The position numbers were made by a program, and so were the translations under genes. The notes below the pieces were generated by a model. It was not told the DNA's origin. It worked only from the letters and a program-made list of their open reading frames with translations, and searched no databases. A DNA stretch of 55,385 bases from an uncultured Actinomyces sp. Its GTDB lineage: Bacteria > Actinomycetota > Actinomycetes > Actinomycetales > Actinomycetaceae. This document shows, in pieces, positions 24,982 through 33,868 of the stretch. Location: NCBI GenBank assembly GCA_938041695.1, contig CALISI010000032.1:1-55385 (forward strand), in the 5' to 3' direction. The stretch's first letter is position 1, and each line of letters opens with the position of its first letter.

Positions 24982-27900
24982 GTGAGCTTCGATTTTTCAG
25001 TCTTTCCCCCGGGTGGAGCGCGCGCTCCGCGAGACCCTGATCGTGCGCCCAGGCAGCTCACCGTCCGCAAGCCCGGACCCGCCGGCATCACGATCGTGGC
25101 GCTGGCAGTTATCGGAGCCATCATCTACGCGGCATCCATCGTGTGGACCGAGATCCTGTGGTTCCGCCAGATGAGCGCCACGCGCGTCATCCTCACCCAG
25201 TGGGGAGCGCACATCGGCCTATTTGTCGTTGGCTTCGTCGTGGCGACGGCCCTCATCTATTTCTCGATGTCCTTCGCCTACCGGCATCGTGCTTCCTCGT
25301 CCCGTGGCGAGGCATCGGCTGCCCTGCGCGGATACCAGGAGGCGCTCGAACCCATGCGTCGCCTCGCTTTCTGGGGTGTGGCCCTCTTCTTTGGCTTCTC
25401 CAACGGTGCGCGCCTGGCCACCGAATGGCGCACGCTCCTGCAGTTCCTCAACCGTTCCTCCTTCGGGCAGGTTGACCCCCAGTTCGGGCTGGACATCTCC
25501 TTCTTCGTGTTCGTCCTGCCCGCACTCAAGGTGCTCGTCTCTTTTCTCATGACAGTCACCGCCATCGGCCTGGTTGCGGCAATCATCGTGTCCTACCTGT
25601 ACGGGACGATTCGCCTCGCCCCGCGTCCTCACGCCTCCAAGCAGGCGCGCTTGCAGACCGGCATGATGGCCGCCTGCCTGTCCCTGTTCATCGGCGTGAA
25701 CTACTGGCTGGGTCGCTACGAGCTGCTCACCTCGGATTCCGGCTCCATCCATGGCGCCATGTACTCCGATATCAACGCGACGCTGCCGGCGCACTCGATT
25801 CTGGCGGTCATCTCCGGCCTCGTCGCGGTCCTCTTCGTCGTCGCGGCCTTCAAGGGCACGTGGCGCCTGCCGGTCACTGGCGTGGCCGTTACCGTTGTCG
25901 CCGCCCTCGTTCTGGCTGGCGCCTACCCGGCCCTCGTCGAGCAATTCCGCGTGCGTCCCAACCAGCGCACCCTTGAATCACCCTACATTCAGCGAAACAT
26001 TGATGCGACGCTGGCCGCATACGGGCTCGACAACGTCGACTACCAGACCAACTACGACGCGGCGACGACGGCCTCTGCCGGGCAATTCGACAACGACGCA
26101 CTGACCTCCCAGGTGCGTCTCTTGGACCCCAAGGTCATCACGAAGACCGTCCAGCAACTCCAGCAGTCGCGCCTCTACTACGGCTTCAACTCCGGTATGA
26201 AGGTCGATCGCTACAACGTGGGCGGGGAACGGCGCGATACGGTGATCTCCGTGCGCGAGCTCAACCTCTCGGGCCTGTCCGCCGAGCAGCAGACCTGGGT
26301 CAACCAGCACACCGTCTACACGCACGGCTACGGTGCGGTCGCCGCCTACGGCAACCAGCTGACCAGCGACGGACTGCCTTCCTACTGGGAGCAGTCCGTG
26401 CCCTCGGTCGGTGAAATGGGTGACTACGAGGAGCGCGTCTACTTCAGCCCCGGTTCGCCCGACTACTCCATCGTCGGTGCCCCCGAAGGCGCCGACCCGC
26501 AGGAGCTCGACTATCCCGATGACACGGCAGTTGGTGGCCAGGTGTCGACGACATTCACCGGCAACGGCGGCCCGTCCGTGGGCAATGTGTGGAACAAACT
26601 CCTGTACGCGATCAAATTCGGGTCCACGGACCTCTTCTTCTCCTCTCAGACGAACGAGGCCTCGCAAATCCTGTATGACCGCGACCCGCTGCTGCGCGTG
26701 TCCAAGGTCGCGCCCTACCTGACGCTCGAGCAGTCCGCCTACCCGGCGGTCGTCGACATGGACGGGGACGCCTCGACTCCCAAGCGCCTCGTGTGGGTCG
26801 TCGATGCGTACACGACCACGAACAACTACCCCTACGCCCAGCACGAGTCGCTCTCGGACGCCACGGTCGACTCGCAGTCCACGCAGATGGGTCAGTACGT
26901 GCAGGCGAACAAGATCAACTACATGCGTAATTCCGTCAAGGCCGTCGTCGACGCCTACGACGGGTCCGTGCGCCTGTTCCGCTGGGACGATCAGGATCCG
27001 ATCCTGCGCACGTGGGAAAAGATCTACCCCGGCAGCGTCGAGCCGATGTCCGCTATCTCCGGCGACCTCATGAGCCACCTGCGCTACCCCGAGGACATGT
27101 TCAAGGTGCAGCGCAACCTGCTGGCCACCTACCACGTCACCGACGCGGCTGGCTTCTACTCCGGCGGTGACCGCTGGCGTCTGGCCGAGGAGACCTCCAC
27201 CTACGGCGCGGCTTCGTCCACCGATTCGAGCCTGCGCATGGACGCGGCAGGCAACCCGCTGCCCGCACCGACCGCCCTGCAGCCCCCGTACTACCTGACC
27301 ATGCAGATGCCCGGCCAGGATAGCGCCGAGTTCTCACTGACCTCCGTCTTCGTCCCCGGTGGCGGCGGCGAGGGACGTCGCGAGGCCATGGCGGGCTTCC
27401 TCGCGGTGGACTCGGAGACGGGCAATACGCCGGGCCAGGTGCGTGAGGGATACGGCAAGCTCCGCTTGCTCGCGCTGCCCTCGTCGACGACCGTGCCCGG
27501 CCCCGGCCAGGTCCAAAACAAGTACGACTCCGACGAGAAGATCGCCACCCAGCTCAACCTGCTCAACCAGGCCGATTCGACGGTCATCCGAGGCAACCTC
27601 CTGACCCTGCCGGTCGGCGACGGCCTGCTCTACGTGCAGCCCGTCTACGTGCAGGGCACCGGATCCGCGTCATACCCCGTCCTTCGTTCGGTGCTCACCG
27701 CCTTCGGTGACAAGGTTGGTTTCGCGCCGACCCTCGAGGAGTCGCTGCGCCAGCTCGTCTCGGACGATGGAAGCTCGTCAACCTCTCCCGGTGCGACGAC
27801 TCCGCCATCGGGGGACACCTCCCAGTCGGGTGCGAACTCTTCCGATGCGAGCACCCAGCTGTCCCAGGCCGTCAGCGATGCCGCGCAAGCGATGCGCGAC

Positions 27901-28098
27901 GCGGATGCGGCGATGAGCAAGGGTGACTGGACCGCATACGGCGAGGCCCAGACGCGCCTGCACGATGCCCTGACTCGTGCGGAGGCCGCGCAGGCGGAGC
28001 TCGGTACGTCCTCGTCGGCGACCTCGAACTCCGGATCGCGGGCACCCAGCCCGAGCCCGAGCGCATCTGCGACGAGCGGAGCACAAAGCGGCTCATAG
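24982..28098 (+). CDS. UPF0182 family membrane protein
   Basis: Large actinobacterial membrane protein (1038 aa) of unknown function, homologous to Rv3193c. The first 330 residues hold about seven membrane helices. The next 550 form a large domain, probably outside the membrane, with family motifs such as ESPYIQRNIDATLAAYGLD, KFGSTDLFFSS and YPEDMFKVQRNLLATYHV. The last 130 residues are Ser/Thr/Pro/Ala-rich with a helical stretch. GTG 24982 is chosen because AGAGAGG lies 7-12 nt upstream; a TTG at 24964 is in frame but unsupported. Confidence 0.93.
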   Translation: MSFDFSVFPPGGARAPRDPDRAPRQLTVRKPGPAGITIVALAVIGAIIYAASIVWTEILWFRQMSATRVILTQWGAHIGLFVVGFVVATALIYFSMSFAYRHRASSSRGEASAALRGYQEALEPMRRLAFWGVALFFGFSNGARLATEWRTLLQFLNRSSFGQVDPQFGLDISFFVFVLPALKVLVSFLMTVTAIGLVAAIIVSYLYGTIRLAPRPHASKQARLQTGMMAACLSLFIGVNYWLGRYELLTSDSGSIHGAMYSDINATLPAHSILAVISGLVAVLFVVAAFKGTWRLPVTGVAVTVVAALVLAGAYPALVEQFRVRPNQRTLESPYIQRNIDATLAAYGLDNVDYQTNYDAATTASAGQFDNDALTSQVRLLDPKVITKTVQQLQQSRLYYGFNSGMKVDRYNVGGERRDTVISVRELNLSGLSAEQQTWVNQHTVYTHGYGAVAAYGNQLTSDGLPSYWEQSVPSVGEMGDYEERVYFSPGSPDYSIVGAPEGADPQELDYPDDTAVGGQVSTTFTGNGGPSVGNVWNKLLYAIKFGSTDLFFSSQTNEASQILYDRDPLLRVSKVAPYLTLEQSAYPAVVDMDGDASTPKRLVWVVDAYTTTNNYPYAQHESLSDATVDSQSTQMGQYVQANKINYMRNSVKAVVDAYDGSVRLFRWDDQDPILRTWEKIYPGSVEPMSAISGDLMSHLRYPEDMFKVQRNLLATYHVTDAAGFYSGGDRWRLAEETSTYGAASSTDSSLRMDAAGNPLPAPTALQPPYYLTMQMPGQDSAEFSLTSVFVPGGGGEGRREAMAGFLAVDSETGNTPGQVREGYGKLRLLALPSSTTVPGPGQVQNKYDSDEKIATQLNLLNQADSTVIRGNLLTLPVGDGLLYVQPVYVQGTGSASYPVLRSVLTAFGDKVGFAPTLEESLRQLVSDDGSSSTSPGATTPPSGDTSQSGANSSDASTQLSQAVSDAAQAMRDADAAMSKGDWTAYGEAQTRLHDALTRAEAAQAELGTSSSATSNSGSRAPSPSPSASATSGAQSGS

Positions 28099-28115
28099 GC
28101 GCTCTGTGCCCGTTG

Positions 28116-28159
28116 CGCGCCCGGCCCGGCCGATCACGTTGTGAGGTGGGCCGGGCGCG
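28116..28159 (+). terminator. Terminator after the UPF0182 gene
   Basis: CGCGCCCGGCCC (28116-28127) pairs exactly with GGGCCGGGCGCG (28148-28159), a 12-bp stem with a 20-nt loop. It does not belong to the GGCCTCGT hairpin family. Confidence 0.65.
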
Positions 28160-28294
28160 TCCCATGTGACGGTGGGGTTTGTGCACGGCCGGGAAAGCCC
28201 CTCCGTGTGTTTCGTCATGTCGGTAGCACGCTGCCGATATGATGAAGATCATGCGTGCTCACGCGCCACCAACACACGCGGAAGGAACCTAACA

Positions 28295-29209
28295 GTGAGC
28301 AATTCTCAAATCCCGAACCCCCTGCCTAACCCTCCCGGTGGTGCAGGTGGGGCTTTCCCTGCTCCCGGTCAATTCTCCGGTGCTGCCCAGGGGATCCCGT
28401 ACCGGGGTGGCGCTCAACCGATGCCCGCACCGCAAGCCTGGGGACAGCCGAGCCCCTACGCGGCCGCGCCGAGTCCGAAGCGTCCACCGCTCTCCACGCG
28501 CGTGCGGGTCTGCCTGAGGCTTGAGCTGGTCCTTTGGGTAATCGCGCTCGTTAACCAATTCATTCCCTATTTCTTCGACGACTTGAGCATCTACTTCGAG
28601 CGTTTTACGAGCGTCTGGTTCTATGAGTCGGTCATTATGAACATCGTGGCGATCGTACTGTCCGCTGTCGCGCTCCAAAAACGAAGCAAAGCAGTGCGCT
28701 ACGCTCTGGTCGGCGTCGTTGTCGTGTCCTTCCTGCTCATTGACCCGGTCCTCGCCGTCTTGGAAGGCGGACGCTGGTACTGGCCATTTATGCCTCCGAC
28801 GCTCGATCCGTCGGTCTTTGGTGATGTTTGGTATGCCCCCTTGCTTGTTGTGCGTATGGTTATGATCTGGCTGATCGTGCGCTCTGGTCTCATCATTGCC
28901 ATTGTGCTTGCTGTACCCGACCGGCGTCCCTCTGCTTCCGCCCCCGTCGGTGCCCCCTTCGGTGCTCCGGTCGGCTACTACCCTCATGCGGCAGCACCGG
29001 CCCAGCCCGCGTCGCCCCAGGGAGCTCCGATGCGCGTGTCGGCAACCCCGCCCGCACCCCCTCAGGGAGCTTCGATGCAGGTGTCGGCAACTCAGCCCGC
29101 GCCGCCGCAGGGGATGCCGGTGCAGACTTCGAGTCCCACGCTTGCGCCTCCGAGTGGAGCGCCCGTCGTGCCCGGGACTCCGGATGATTTCGCGCAGGCC
29201 CCGCAGTAG
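28295..29209 (+). CDS. Proline-rich membrane protein, unknown
   Basis: 304 aa. The N-terminal 70 residues are Pro/Gly/Ala-rich (NPLPNPPGGAGGAFPAPG). Four hydrophobic helices follow at about 77-93, 110-128, 135-155 and 180-205. The last 90 residues are Pro/Ala/Gln-rich with a short unit (PQGAPMRVSATPPAP, PQGASMQVSATQPAP) repeated about three times. GTG 28295 is chosen for its GGAAGGAA ribosome site. I recognise no family; the overall design, membrane core with disordered tails, is shared with the larger protein at 29537. Confidence 0.75.
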   Translation: MSNSQIPNPLPNPPGGAGGAFPAPGQFSGAAQGIPYRGGAQPMPAPQAWGQPSPYAAAPSPKRPPLSTRVRVCLRLELVLWVIALVNQFIPYFFDDLSIYFERFTSVWFYESVIMNIVAIVLSAVALQKRSKAVRYALVGVVVVSFLLIDPVLAVLEGGRWYWPFMPPTLDPSVFGDVWYAPLLVVRMVMIWLIVRSGLIIAIVLAVPDRRPSASAPVGAPFGAPVGYYPHAAAPAQPASPQGAPMRVSATPPAPPQGASMQVSATQPAPPQGMPVQTSSPTLAPPSGAPVVPGTPDDFAQAPQ

Positions 29210-29312
29210 AGCTTCGGTTCGACTGTTCCTGACAGCGCCCCGTAGCTAGGACGTACATCACCGCGTTCGGTTTGTGTCCTCCCGTTGAATGCTCTAAAGT
29301 ATCTAAAGCCGA

Positions 29313-29389
29313 CGCGGGGTGGAGCAGTTCGGTAGCTCGCCGGGCTCATAACCCGGAGGTCGCAGGTTCAAATCCTGTCCCCGCTACCA
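29313..29389 (+). tRNA. tRNA-fMet (anticodon CAT)
   Basis: 77-nt cloverleaf ending in encoded CCA. Acceptor arm is CGCGGGG with CCCCGCT, giving a C1-U72 mismatch. The anticodon stem has three G-C pairs (CCGGG/CCCGG) around loop CTCATAA. The T-arm is GCAGG-TTCAAAT-CCTGT. The mismatched first pair and GGG/CCC anticodon stem mark it as initiator. Confidence 0.97.
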
Positions 29390-29394
29390 CCACA

Positions 29395-29425
29395 GACCCG
29401 GTCCCGTGAGGGGCCGGGTCTTTTG
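29395..29425 (+). terminator. Terminator after tRNA-fMet
   Basis: GACCCGG-TCCC, short loop, GGGG-CCGGGTC followed by TTTTGTTT: a classic intrinsic terminator directly after the tRNA. Confidence 0.8.
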
Positions 29426-29536
29426 TTTGTCACCGGCATGTCAAAGGGTAAGCGCCTTGACTAATCCGCGTCTCGACGCGATAGTATTGCATGTTCGCCA
29501 CCAGGAACTGCGCCTTCGGGTGTGAGAGGAATTGAG

Positions 29537-31276
29537 ATGAGCACTATTGATCTGTCGCAGCTCACCGCTGCAGACATGAGCAATCCGGCGCTGACAGCAC
29601 AGGATCTCGCCGATATCACCGCCGCTCGTGCGGATCTGCATCCGTATGTGGCGTCGCACCCGTCGCTGTACCCTGCGCTTGCCCAGTGGCTGGCCAACCG
29701 AGGTGTCGTTCCTGCGCAGCCCCCCGTGGCTCAGCCTGCTCCCGCTTCTGCCCCCGTGCAGCCCTCCGACCCCTTCAGCCCGCAGGCCGCTGAGCCGACG
29801 GCGCAAACTGCTCCCGGTGGTCAGTCCGCGCCCGTGCAGGCTGAGCCGGTGCAGTCCGATGCGTGGGGTGCTCCTCAGGGCGAGGCCGCTCCCGTGGTTG
29901 AGGAAGCTCAGCCGGTCGTCGAGCCCGAGCCTGTGGTTGAGCCTGAGCCTGTGGTTGAGCCTGTGCTGTCCGATGCGTGGGTTGCTCCTCAGGGCGAGGT
30001 TGCTCCCGTGGTTGAGGAGGCTCAGCCGGTCGTTGAACCTGAGCCCGTCGTTGAGGAGCCCCAGGTGGCACCTGTGACGGAGCAGCCCGTGGATGCGGCG
30101 TCTTCGATCTCGGACGAGGACCTCGAGCACACGATCGTGGAAGGAATCTGCGAGCCTTCCACGGCCGCGAGTGCTGCCGAGGAAAACGCTGCCACGCAGG
30201 CCTCCGGCTACGGCCAGAATCCGGCCCAGGGTGCCGGTGCTCAGCAGGGCTACGGCCAGGCACAGTACGGTTCGCAGGCGGGTCAGCAGTCCCCGTACGC
30301 CGCCCAGAGCGGTCCCCAGGGGTATGCGCCGACCGGTCAGCAGTCCCCGTACGCGGCTCCGGGCGCTCAGCAGGGTGCTTCGACTGGCCAGCAGTTTGGG
30401 GCTGCAGCACAGCAGTTCGGTGCGGCCGCGAACACGGCGTTCAATCAGTTCCAGAACGCTGTCGTCAACGAGACCGGCAAGGTGAAGGGCCGTTCCGTGC
30501 GGGCGACGTACGCGCTCATCGGTATGGCGGCTTCCTTCGTCCTGTCGATCGTGTCGATGGTCCTGCCGTTCGCGTCGGTGTACGGCATTTCCTTCTCGAT
30601 GCTGGGGGCGGGCGGTTACGCCTTCTTCCACATCTTCCTCATGCTGGTCGTCCTTGGCCTGGGAGCTGCCTACTGGTTCACGAATCAGAAGTGGGCGTTC
30701 CTGTCCTCGGGTATCGCGGCGATCGTGGTTGCCCTGCTGGGCGTGCTCCAGTTCCTGAGCATTCTCGGTCAAGCGACTCCCAACATCGGCGGTATTCTCT
30801 TCTTCCTCTTCTCGATTGGCCTCGGTGTCTCCGGCGGCATCCTGCTCCTGGAGCTCAAGAATGGCAAGGTTGCGCCGGTCGATAACCCGAACGCTTTTGG
30901 TGGCGCTTTCACTGGGGCACCCATGAACCAGCCTGGCCAGCAGCAGTATGGCCAGCAGGGTGTTTTCCAGGCTCCGCAGGGTAATCAGCAGGGCCAGCAG
31001 CAGTACGGCCAGCAGAACCAGCAGCAGTACGGCCAGCAGAACCAGCAGGTCGGTTACCCGGGTGCTCAGCAGCAGTATGGCCAGCAGGGTCAGCAGTATG
31101 GTCAGCAGGGCGGTTACCCCGGCGCTCAGCAGCAGGGTGGCTTCCAGGCTCCCCAGGCGGTGCAGGGCCAGTACGGTCAGCAGCCTCAGTACGGCCAGAA
31201 TCAGTATGGTCAGCAGGGCTACAACCAGGGGCAGCAGGGCGGTAAGCCGTACAACCCCTTCGGGACGCGTTCCTGA
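29537..31276 (+). CDS. LRV-domain, low-complexity membrane protein
   Basis: 579 aa in four parts. Residues 1-60 match the short leucine-rich-repeat-variant domain seen in actinomycete proteins (NPALTAQDLADITAARADLHPYVASHPSLYPALAQWLA). Residues 60-210 are Pro/Glu/Val/Ala-rich and include a tandem duplication of 38 residues (see findings). A Gln/Ser/Tyr/Gly-rich stretch follows. About four membrane helices lie at 335-450. The final 110 residues are almost only Gln, Gly, Tyr and Pro (repeats of QQYGQ). GAGAGGA supports ATG 29537. Function unknown. The tail resembles aggregation- or condensate-prone sequence. Confidence 0.8.
   Translation: MSTIDLSQLTAADMSNPALTAQDLADITAARADLHPYVASHPSLYPALAQWLANRGVVPAQPPVAQPAPASAPVQPSDPFSPQAAEPTAQTAPGGQSAPVQAEPVQSDAWGAPQGEAAPVVEEAQPVVEPEPVVEPEPVVEPVLSDAWVAPQGEVAPVVEEAQPVVEPEPVVEEPQVAPVTEQPVDAASSISDEDLEHTIVEGICEPSTAASAAEENAATQASGYGQNPAQGAGAQQGYGQAQYGSQAGQQSPYAAQSGPQGYAPTGQQSPYAAPGAQQGASTGQQFGAAAQQFGAAANTAFNQFQNAVVNETGKVKGRSVRATYALIGMAASFVLSIVSMVLPFASVYGISFSMLGAGGYAFFHIFLMLVVLGLGAAYWFTNQKWAFLSSGIAAIVVALLGVLQFLSILGQATPNIGGILFFLFSIGLGVSGGILLLELKNGKVAPVDNPNAFGGAFTGAPMNQPGQQQYGQQGVFQAPQGNQQGQQQYGQQNQQQYGQQNQQVGYPGAQQQYGQQGQQYGQQGGYPGAQQQGGFQAPQAVQGQYGQQPQYGQNQYGQQGYNQGQQGGKPYNPFGTRS
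29854..30081 (+). repeat. Tandem duplication, 114-nt period
   Basis: The segment beginning GTCCGATGCGTGGG at 29854 recurs at 29968 with a few changes, encoding two copies of a 38-residue unit (SDAW.APQGE.APVVEEAQPVVEPE...). It lies in frame within the LRV-domain gene. Confidence 0.75.
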
Positions 31277-31293
31277 CGCGTTGAGAGAACGCA

Positions 31294-31327
31294 GGGAGGG
31301 CCCACGGCGAATGCCGCGGGCCCTCCC
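31294..31327. terminator. Bidirectional terminator
   Basis: GGGAGGGCCC (31294-31303) pairs exactly with GGGCCCTCCC (31318-31327), with an inner CGGC/GCCG pair. It lies between convergent genes. Confidence 0.75.
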
Positions 31328-31342
31328 ATCTGTGTCGAATGT

Positions 31343-32035
31343 TTACTCGTCGTCGTCCTCGCTGATGTCGACGCCCGCGACGCCGTCGAGGTCGGCGAGC
31401 GTGGTGACGAGGAGGGACCGTGAGAGGTCCTGGCGCGTCGTCGCCGTGAACCGCGCGGTAGTAGCGCGCTCGGACGAATCCGTGCGGGTCGATACGCCTG
31501 AGACGTTCCAGCCGAGGGAGGAGACCTGGCCGAGCAGCGTTGAGAGTACCCCGTGTCCGGGCGTGTAGTGGATGGTGAGCGTGACCTTGTGCCCGTGGGT
31601 GCGCATGAGAATGAACTGGACGAGCGGGGTCAGCAGGGCGATGACGATGAAGTGCAGGACGGTTCCCGCGAGGGCAAGCCACCACAGTCCGGCGCCGCAG
31701 GCCATGCCGATAGCGGCGGTCTCCCAGATCGTTGCAGCGGTCGTGAGGCCTCGAATCGCGCCGTGACGTGTGAGGATGATGCCGGCGCCGAGGAAGCCGA
31801 TGCCCGACACGATCTGTGAGGCGACGCGCGAGGGATCGTAGCGGGTGATGCCGTCGACGAGGATGTCGGAGAAGCCGTACTTGGAGATGATCATCATGAG
31901 GCAGGCGGTGAGGCCGACGATGGCCTGTGTGCGGATGCCTGCGCTCTTGCCTCGGATCTGTCGTTCGAGGCCGATGGATGCAGAGAGGACGAGGGCGAGG
32001 AGCATCCAGCCGATGCTCATGAGGGACTGTGTCAT
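31343..32035 (-). CDS. MgtC/SapB family membrane protein
   Basis: 230 aa. Five membrane helices occupy the first 145 residues, with the MgtC landmarks LERQIRGKSAGIRTQAIVGL, GIGFLGAGII and RGLTTAATIWETAAIG. A C-terminal ACT-like cytoplasmic domain follows (HKVTLTIHYTPGHGVLSTLL). MgtC proteins are linked to survival in low Mg and to control of the F-type ATPase; the exact role here is not known. Start at ATG 32035 is supported by GGAGGT. A longer frame upstream lacks support. Confidence 0.92.
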   Translation of the reverse strand: MTQSLMSIGWMLLALVLSASIGLERQIRGKSAGIRTQAIVGLTACLMMIISKYGFSDILVDGITRYDPSRVASQIVSGIGFLGAGIILTRHGAIRGLTTAATIWETAAIGMACGAGLWWLALAGTVLHFIVIALLTPLVQFILMRTHGHKVTLTIHYTPGHGVLSTLLGQVSSLGWNVSGVSTRTDSSERATTARFTATTRQDLSRSLLVTTLADLDGVAGVDISEDDDE

Positions 32036-32188
32036 AGGGACCTCCTGCGGTGGCGTGGGTGGGTTTAGTGTAACCGCCTCGTGTGTGTGAGGCGCGTGAG
32101 GGGCGACGAGGCGGTGGCGGGGGAAGGGGGTGTCAAGAGCGGAACTCAGCCCCGACCTCGTTAAAGAGTGAGAAAAGAATCTGCCAAG

Positions 32189-32217
32189 TTCGACACAAGT
32201 GTTTGTGGGGCTAAGAT
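32189..32217 (+). promoter_or_regulatory. Candidate promoter of the amino-acid permease gene
   Basis: TTCGAC (32189-32194), 17-nt spacer, TAAGAT (32212-32217), with the start codon 34 nt downstream. Consensus match is partial. Confidence 0.4.
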
Positions 32218-32251
32218 GGGACTCGACGATCGACAGATGAGGAACCCAGTC

Positions 32252-33754
32252 ATGGAAACCCCCACTCCCGACGACATTGCCACCGATGTGCAGGAGCGCT
32301 CCAATACCGCGCTGAAGCGCGGCCTGGCGTCGCGCCACATGCAGATGATCGCCATTGGTGGCGCTATTGGCACGGGCCTATTCCTGGCCTCCGGTGCGAC
32401 GGTCGCGAACGCCGGTCCGGGCGGTGCGCTCGTCGCCTACGCGGCAATCGGCCTCATGGTGCTGCTCCTCATGCAGTCCCTGGGCGAGATGAGTGCGCAT
32501 CAGCCGGTCGCGGGCTCCTTCCAGACGTTCGCCACGAAGTTCATTTCCCCGTCCTTCGGCTTCGCTATGGGGTGGAATTACTGGTTTAACTGGGCGGTGA
32601 CGGTGGCCGCGGACCTCGTGGCGTCGGGCCTGGTGATGGCCTACTGGTTCCCATCCGTGCCGTCGTGGATATGGGCGGTGGGCTTCCTCGGCGTCGTCGT
32701 CGGGCTGAACGCGCTGTCGGCGAGAGTCTACGGTGAGGCCGAGTTCTGGCTGGCCGCCATCAAGGTCGTCATCGTCATTGTGTTTGTCCTGTCGGGTGTC
32801 TTGATGATCGCCGGTGTGATAGGCCAGAATTCGCCGGGCCTGTCGAATTGGACGACCGGGGACGCGCCCTTCCACAACGGTTTCGTCGGCGTCATCGCGG
32901 TCTTCATGATTGCGGGCTTCTCTTTCCAGGGCACCGAGCTGGTGGGCGTGGCCGCGGGCGAGTCCGAGAATCCGCGCAGGGACGTGCCGCGTTCGATCCG
33001 CACGGTGTTTTGGCGCATCATGTTCTTCTACATTGGCGCGATCGCGGTGATCGGCACGCTGCTGCCGTACACGGATCCGAGCCTGCTCAGTGCGGCCGAT
33101 GACTCGGCGAACAACATTGCTCAGTCGCCGTTCACTCTCGTGTTTGCGCGCATGGGGGTTGGTGCGGCGGCCGCCGTTATGAACGCGGTCATCCTGACGT
33201 CGATTTTGTCGGCGGGTAATTCGGGCCTGTATGCGGCCTCGCGCATGCTGCATTCGATGGCCCTGAAGCGTCAGGCTCCCGCGATTTTCGCGCGCGTCAC
33301 GAAGGGCGGCGTGCCCGGCTATGCGATGGCGGTGACCACGGTGACGGCGGCGTGCGGCTTCCTCACACAGCTGGTTTTTGAGGACGCCTATATCTGGCTG
33401 GTCAACATCGTCGGCATTTCCGGCATCATCATGTGGCTGGGCATCGCGGTCAGTCATATTCGCTTCCGGCGTGCCTACCTGCTGCAGGGGTATCGCCTCG
33501 AAGACCTGCCGTATCGTTCACCGTTCTTCCCGGCTGGTCCCATCATCGCGTTCATCATGTGCCTGGTGGTCATGGCCGGGCAGAACTATGAAGCCGTGCT
33601 TCACGGGCAGGTGTGGGAGGTTGCTTCCTCCTACATCGGCTTGCCGCTCTTTGGTGCGGTTTGGTGGGGCTACCACCTGGTGCGCAAGGATCGGACGGTG
33701 CTGCTGGCTGAGATGGACGTGGCCCCCGTCGAGATCGAGCCCGTCACTCGATAG
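32252..33754 (+). CDS. Amino acid permease (APC superfamily, LysP/AAT group)
   Basis: Cytoplasmic-membrane amino-acid/proton symporter of 500 aa with twelve predicted helices. Family landmarks are RGLASRHMQMIAIGGAIGTGLF at the first helix, GEMSAHQPVAGSFQTFA, GWNYWFNWAVT and FQGTELVGVAAGESENPRRDVPRSI. These suit the lysine/aromatic amino-acid branch; the substrate cannot be fixed by eye. ATG 32252 fits the family start; an upstream in-frame ATG at 32168 precedes the candidate promoter. Confidence 0.93.
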   Translation: METPTPDDIATDVQERSNTALKRGLASRHMQMIAIGGAIGTGLFLASGATVANAGPGGALVAYAAIGLMVLLLMQSLGEMSAHQPVAGSFQTFATKFISPSFGFAMGWNYWFNWAVTVAADLVASGLVMAYWFPSVPSWIWAVGFLGVVVGLNALSARVYGEAEFWLAAIKVVIVIVFVLSGVLMIAGVIGQNSPGLSNWTTGDAPFHNGFVGVIAVFMIAGFSFQGTELVGVAAGESENPRRDVPRSIRTVFWRIMFFYIGAIAVIGTLLPYTDPSLLSAADDSANNIAQSPFTLVFARMGVGAAAAVMNAVILTSILSAGNSGLYAASRMLHSMALKRQAPAIFARVTKGGVPGYAMAVTTVTAACGFLTQLVFEDAYIWLVNIVGISGIIMWLGIAVSHIRFRRAYLLQGYRLEDLPYRSPFFPAGPIIAFIMCLVVMAGQNYEAVLHGQVWEVASSYIGLPLFGAVWWGYHLVRKDRTVLLAEMDVAPVEIEPVTR

Positions 33755-33759
33755 CGTGG

Positions 33760-33772
33760 ACGAGGCCGGGGC
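33760..33772 (+). repeat. Half copy of the GGCCTCGT hairpin
   Basis: ACGAGGCCGGGGC matches the right arm of the hairpin family, with no left arm, directly after the permease stop. It may be a decayed copy. Confidence 0.5.
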
Positions 33773-33856
33773 GCGGCGGGTGGTTCACTCGAGTGCGCCG
33801 CTTGTCACCCCCGAGCGGTGCACGGCGTGGCGCTGCGGGAGCGGCGTGCCGCTTCA

Positions 33857-33862
33857 TAGGAT
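33857..33862 (+). promoter_or_regulatory. -10 box of the DUF4232 lipoprotein gene
   Basis: TAGGAT, 6 nt before ATG 33869. Confidence 0.5.
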
Positions 33863-33868
33863 GGGTGC

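Noticed and set aside
29441..30772. 443-codon minus-strand frame
   Set aside because: Antisense of the repetitive part of the LRV-domain gene; Arg/Gly/Leu-rich repeats simply mirror the coding repeat.
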